From Candidatus Hydrogenedentota bacterium (lineage in GTDB: Bacteria > Hydrogenedentota > Hydrogenedentia > Hydrogenedentales > SLHB01), in the NCBI GenBank assembly GCA_035416745.1, contig DAOLNV010000001.1, positions 235,185-299,184 of the forward strand: a DNA stretch of 64,000 nucleotides, read 5' to 3'. The notes beneath the pieces were generated by a model that did not search any database, was not told the origin of the DNA, and saw only the letters and a program-made list of their open reading frames with translations. Position 1 is the stretch's first letter, and each line of letters begins with the position of its first letter. Positions 61,084 through 64,000 of this stretch are shown here, in pieces. A program made the position numbers and the translations under genes.

Positions 61084-63192
61084 ATGCTCAAGACGTTGCT
61101 TCTTGCGGCCATCGCCTTCCCCATTCTCTCGGTGTGCGCCTTTGCCGGCGCGTACGAGGACCAAATCGCCGATATACGCGAAATCAAACAGCGCATCACC
61201 GCCGCGTGGCAAACCCCCAACACAGACCTCGACGGAACGGTAGCCAGGCTGCTCTCCGCTGAAAAAGGCTGGTGGGCCGAATATACGCTCGAACATCCCG
61301 GAATCTACCACCATGGAGGAGCGTTCGGTCCGCCTCTCACTCTCGCGCGCGCCTACGCGAGCCCGCAAAGCGCGCACCACGCCAGCCGGGAGGTCCTCGC
61401 ATCCATCGAAGCCGGTCTCCGTTATCTGCAGACCATGGTTTATCCCGGCTGCAAACGCGTCGGAAACTGGTGGTCGTGGGACATCGGCATGCCTATTAAA
61501 ATCCTTCCCATGCTGTTTCTGCTGGAAGGGACCATGAACCCTGAATTGTACGATGCCTACGTCAAAACCGTGACGTACCTCCTCCGGTGCGAAGATGAAA
61601 TCCAGGCGCAAGGCGCCTGGCAACCGCCCGCGCAACCGTTTGTCGGCAAGACGGATACCAACGCGCTCTGGGTTGCTCATCGCTGTTTACAGTTGGCTGT
61701 CCTGCTTGAGAATCCCGCCATGGCAGGCAAATGGTCGGACCGCTCGTTCGGCGAGATGGGCGAACCCGGCGATGGTTTTCTGCAGGCTGACTACAGTTAC
61801 AAGTTCCACGGCGCAATTCCCATGTGGGCGTACGGCCGCTCCTTTCTCCAAGACTATGCCGAGATGGTCAAGACGTACGAGGGAACGTATCTCGGGCCCA
61901 ATGGCGCCCAACTCGGCCGCTACGCCGCGATGACCGGCCATTTCGTCGACGGATTCCTGTATCGCGGGCGTATCTGCCCGGCCCTCATCGGCCGCGAGAT
62001 CAGCCGTGGACCCGAAACCTACCGATCTTCCTGCGGATTTGCCGCCGCCGATGCGCTTGCGGGTTCCAGCCATCCCCAAGCATCCCATTTTGTTGCGCTT
62101 GCCGCACGCGAGGCGGGCTATCTCGGCTGGACGCCGCCACAACCCGCCATCGAACCCGCGCCGCCCAGCACAGGCGTTTTCGCTTATCCCGACAGCGATT
62201 TCCTCCAAGTCACCCGCGCGGATTGGGCCCTGGGCATCAAAATGCACTCCGCGCGTAACAAAGGCTACGAATCCATCAACCAGGAAAATCTCCAGGGATG
62301 GTTTTTCAGCCACGGAAGCATGTTCTATTTTCTTGACGGCGACGAGTGGCGCAATTGCTGGCCTACCATCGATTGGACCCGGCTTCCGGGCACGACCGCC
62401 GCCGTCGAGCGCAAAGAGCAGAACGAGTCCCCGTTTGTTGGGCTCGTTCCCGTATCCGGCGACACCGCGTTCGCCGCTGAAGAGCTTCGCGCCGGCGGTT
62501 TTCAGGCCCGCAAGCTTTGGCTGGTTGACGGCGGCGTCATCCTGTGCGCGGGCGCAGATATCGCAGGTCCCGGCCGGGTTGAGACAACCATCATTAACCT
62601 GCCATTGCCGCTCGATGCCGAAGCCGTCGTCGATGGCCAATCCCTCCCGAACGAGGCCTTCGAAACAGACGCCGTGGCCTCCTGGATATGGGCGAAGAAT
62701 GTGGGCTATGTCTTCCTCGAGCCCACCAGACTCCATCTGTTGCGTGAAACTCGGCAATCCGACTGGCATTCAATTCGCGGCGACCATGTGGGCGGCAAGG
62801 GCAGCGTCGAGACGCAGGCCTATTTCACCGCGGTCATCCCTCACACCGCGGATATGCCCGCATACGCCTACGCGTTCTGTCCGCGCCGCGCTTCCAGTGA
62901 GATGGCCGAGGCAGCTCAGGCGGTCCGAAGCTCCTATGCCCTCGATATCAATCCTCACGGTGCGCGCGTCGAGTATCCCGCCGGCAACGCCTTCGCCTTC
63001 TGGGAACCGGGTGTGCTTCAGAACGTCGAGACGGACCGAAGCTGTCTGCTCGTTATGCAAGGCGAAGACATCCACGTGGCCGACCCCGCATGGCGGGACG
63101 GGCCATTCACGCTCAAAGTCCATGGCCGCGCTCTCGAACCCGTCATATGCCAGCGCGGACGTTCCGTCATGGTCAAGAGCGCGAAACCATAG
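61084..63192 (+). CDS. Polysaccharide lyase family 8-like secreted enzyme
   Basis: The product is 702 residues with a signal peptide (LKTLLLAAIAFPILSVCAFA). The alpha/alpha-toroid part shows VGNWWSWDIGMPIKILPML and GDGFLQADYSYKFHGAIPMW, the region that holds the catalytic Asn, His and Tyr in PL8 enzymes. The beta-part has KGYESINQENLQGWFFSHGS and TIDWTRLPGTTA, also PL8 hallmarks. PL8 lyases cleave hyaluronan, chondroitin or xanthan by beta-elimination. GAGG lies 9 bases before the ATG. Placed just after a sugar importer, it suggests local breakdown of a uronic-acid polymer and uptake of the product. The substrate is inferred, not seen. Confidence 0.82.
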   Translation: MLKTLLLAAIAFPILSVCAFAGAYEDQIADIREIKQRITAAWQTPNTDLDGTVARLLSAEKGWWAEYTLEHPGIYHHGGAFGPPLTLARAYASPQSAHHASREVLASIEAGLRYLQTMVYPGCKRVGNWWSWDIGMPIKILPMLFLLEGTMNPELYDAYVKTVTYLLRCEDEIQAQGAWQPPAQPFVGKTDTNALWVAHRCLQLAVLLENPAMAGKWSDRSFGEMGEPGDGFLQADYSYKFHGAIPMWAYGRSFLQDYAEMVKTYEGTYLGPNGAQLGRYAAMTGHFVDGFLYRGRICPALIGREISRGPETYRSSCGFAAADALAGSSHPQASHFVALAAREAGYLGWTPPQPAIEPAPPSTGVFAYPDSDFLQVTRADWALGIKMHSARNKGYESINQENLQGWFFSHGSMFYFLDGDEWRNCWPTIDWTRLPGTTAAVERKEQNESPFVGLVPVSGDTAFAAEELRAGGFQARKLWLVDGGVILCAGADIAGPGRVETTIINLPLPLDAEAVVDGQSLPNEAFETDAVASWIWAKNVGYVFLEPTRLHLLRETRQSDWHSIRGDHVGGKGSVETQAYFTAVIPHTADMPAYAYAFCPRRASSEMAEAAQAVRSSYALDINPHGARVEYPAGNAFAFWEPGVLQNVETDRSCLLVMQGEDIHVADPAWRDGPFTLKVHGRALEPVICQRGRSVMVKSAKP

Positions 63193-63684
63193 TCCAATCC
63201 ATCTTCCGAGAGCCTGTTCAGCGGGCTGCCGACAGGTCTTCTCCGCCGTGGCGCCGTGTTCTGACCGCGCCACTCTTGCGGCCACAGGGTCGCCATCGTT
63301 CGAGCAGTGCAGGACGGGATCTAAGCGGCCAGAGGGACTCAAAGGATGCCGAGAGGGCAGGGGGTACCTCGGGTTGCCGCGGGCCGGCTCGGCTTCGTCG
63401 CGAGTCCATGCGGGCGGCGTGGAACACCTGATTGACGAGAATGCATGCCGCTCTCTATTCTAGCCTTGCTGTACGGGCTGCGTATCGAAGGCTTCCCGTG
63501 TAGTGGGCTCAATACAAGTATGGGGAGCGCTCTTGATCACTCTTCATCTGTTGCGGGGCCCAAATCGTTGGCCGGTTGTGCCGTGAACGCCTTGACTGCC
63601 TCGGGCTTCTTCGGGGCTGTCCAACCGGCATGCGATTCAGCACCAGCAAACAGCATCCGCGGAACGGGAGAAAGCACGGAAGAC
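63193..63684. other. Intergenic region, 492 bases
   Basis: No separate gene is supported. From 63520 the frame of the downstream antiporter is open back to an ATG, so a longer N-terminus is possible, but that stretch has no ribosome-binding site and does not look like a signal peptide. Confidence 0.45.
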
Positions 63685-64000
63685 GTGAATAGCCAAAACG
63701 TCATGTTAATGCTCCTATCCTTCGGGATCTTGCTGGCCGTGGCACGTTTACTCGGCGAGTTGGCGGAAAAGCTGCATCAACCGGCAGTTCTGGGTGAGCT
63801 TCTCGCCGGTATTCTCCTCGGACCGACCGTATTGGGCAACATGGCTCCGGCCGCGGTCCAGTTTCTCTTCCCCCCACAAGGCCCGAACGCCGTTGCCCTT
63901 GAAGCCCTGTCTACTCTGGCCATTGTGCTGTTCCTTTTGGTAGCCGGCATTGAAGTGGATCTGTCAACCGTCTGGCGGCAAGGAAACGTTGGGCTCAAGG
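63685..64000 (+). CDS. Kef/CPA2-type cation:proton antiporter, N-terminal part (cut by window edge)
   Basis: The frame runs off the right edge. From the GTG at 63685, or an ATG at 63703, it reads LLAVARLLGELAEKLHQPAV, LGELLAGILLGPTVLGN and ALSTLAIVLFLLVAGIEVDL. This is the start of the membrane domain of Kef-type sodium- or potassium/proton antiporters, with the conserved GELLAGILLGP turn. The start is uncertain: GGA is 4 bases before the GTG, and an in-frame ATG at 63520 would add 55 residues of unknown type. These proteins help control internal pH or potassium. Confidence 0.8.
   Translation, partial: MNSQNVMLMLLSFGILLAVARLLGELAEKLHQPAVLGELLAGILLGPTVLGNMAPAAVQFLFPPQGPNAVALEALSTLAIVLFLLVAGIEVDLSTVWRQGNVGLK

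Noticed and set aside
62006..63463. A 485-codon frame overlapping the PL8-type gene and the region after it
   Set aside because: It is rich in Pro, Arg and Ser, as expected for an out-of-frame read of GC-rich DNA, and the PL8 motifs lie in the other frame.
1..64000. tRNA, rRNA, CRISPR arrays, insertion sequences with transposase, prophage
   Set aside because: Read by eye across both strands, none was found; short tRNA genes could be missed and a covariance-model search would settle it.

Overview
The window is a GC-rich, gene-dense stretch of a bacterial chromosome. The gene content suggests an uncultured bacterium of the Hydrogenedentota / Planctomycetes-Lentisphaerae type: a Tat-exported Gfo/Idh/MocA dehydrogenase, an H-X-DG pseudopilin-like protein, a TIGR04073-type exosortase-associated protein, many secreted polysaccharide-active proteins, and GxxExxY repeats. 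Hydrogenedentota is my best guess. It rests on gene content only, because there is no rRNA in the window. I saw no tRNA, rRNA or CRISPR array.

Layout. 1-9064: end of a sugar isomerase gene, a dehydrogenase, a pseudopilin-like protein, a small lipoprotein, a large TolB/CxxCH/TPR lipoprotein and two exported proteins of unknown role. 9230-9712: a decayed GxxExxY gene framed by inverted repeats. 9827-11654: a PHP phosphatase and two Hsp20 genes behind a good sigma-54 promoter. 11998-20107: the information-processing core, with a TIGR04073 protein, an orphan and an HDOD protein in a start/stop-overlapping run, followed by recF, a DciA-like gene, gyrB and gyrA. 20367-26221: a surface polysaccharide cluster (flippase, gutted glycosyltransferase, polymerase, glycosyltransferase, FkbM methyltransferase). 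26645-41196: secreted carbohydrate-active proteins (PKD/beta-helix protein with seven repeats, GH99-like protein, thioredoxin fusion, GH2 enzyme), a radical-SAM/kinase pair and a lipase-maturation-factor homologue. 41662-47701: housekeeping genes (APH-like kinase, FabI, TlpA-like thioredoxin, cupin, cyclophilin-like protein, threonine aldolase) and a gutted alpha/beta hydrolase. 47851-50922: a lipid-flippase-like membrane domain fused to an alkaline-phosphatase-superfamily hydrolase. 50944-55692: a complete pst phosphate-uptake operon with two unlike pstB genes. 55941-63192: a beta-helix protein, a sugar ABC transporter lacking its ATPase, and a PL8-type lyase. 63685-64000: the start of a Kef-type antiporter.

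How it fits together. Much of the window looks devoted to breaking down polysaccharides outside the cytoplasm and importing the products, alongside making a surface polysaccharide. The most notable points are the two PstB ATPases, whose motif losses are complementary and predict a heterodimer with one dead ATP site; the flippase-hydrolase fusion; the sigma-54 promoter in front of the small heat-shock genes; and three gene remnants that keep only one or both ends of the original gene.
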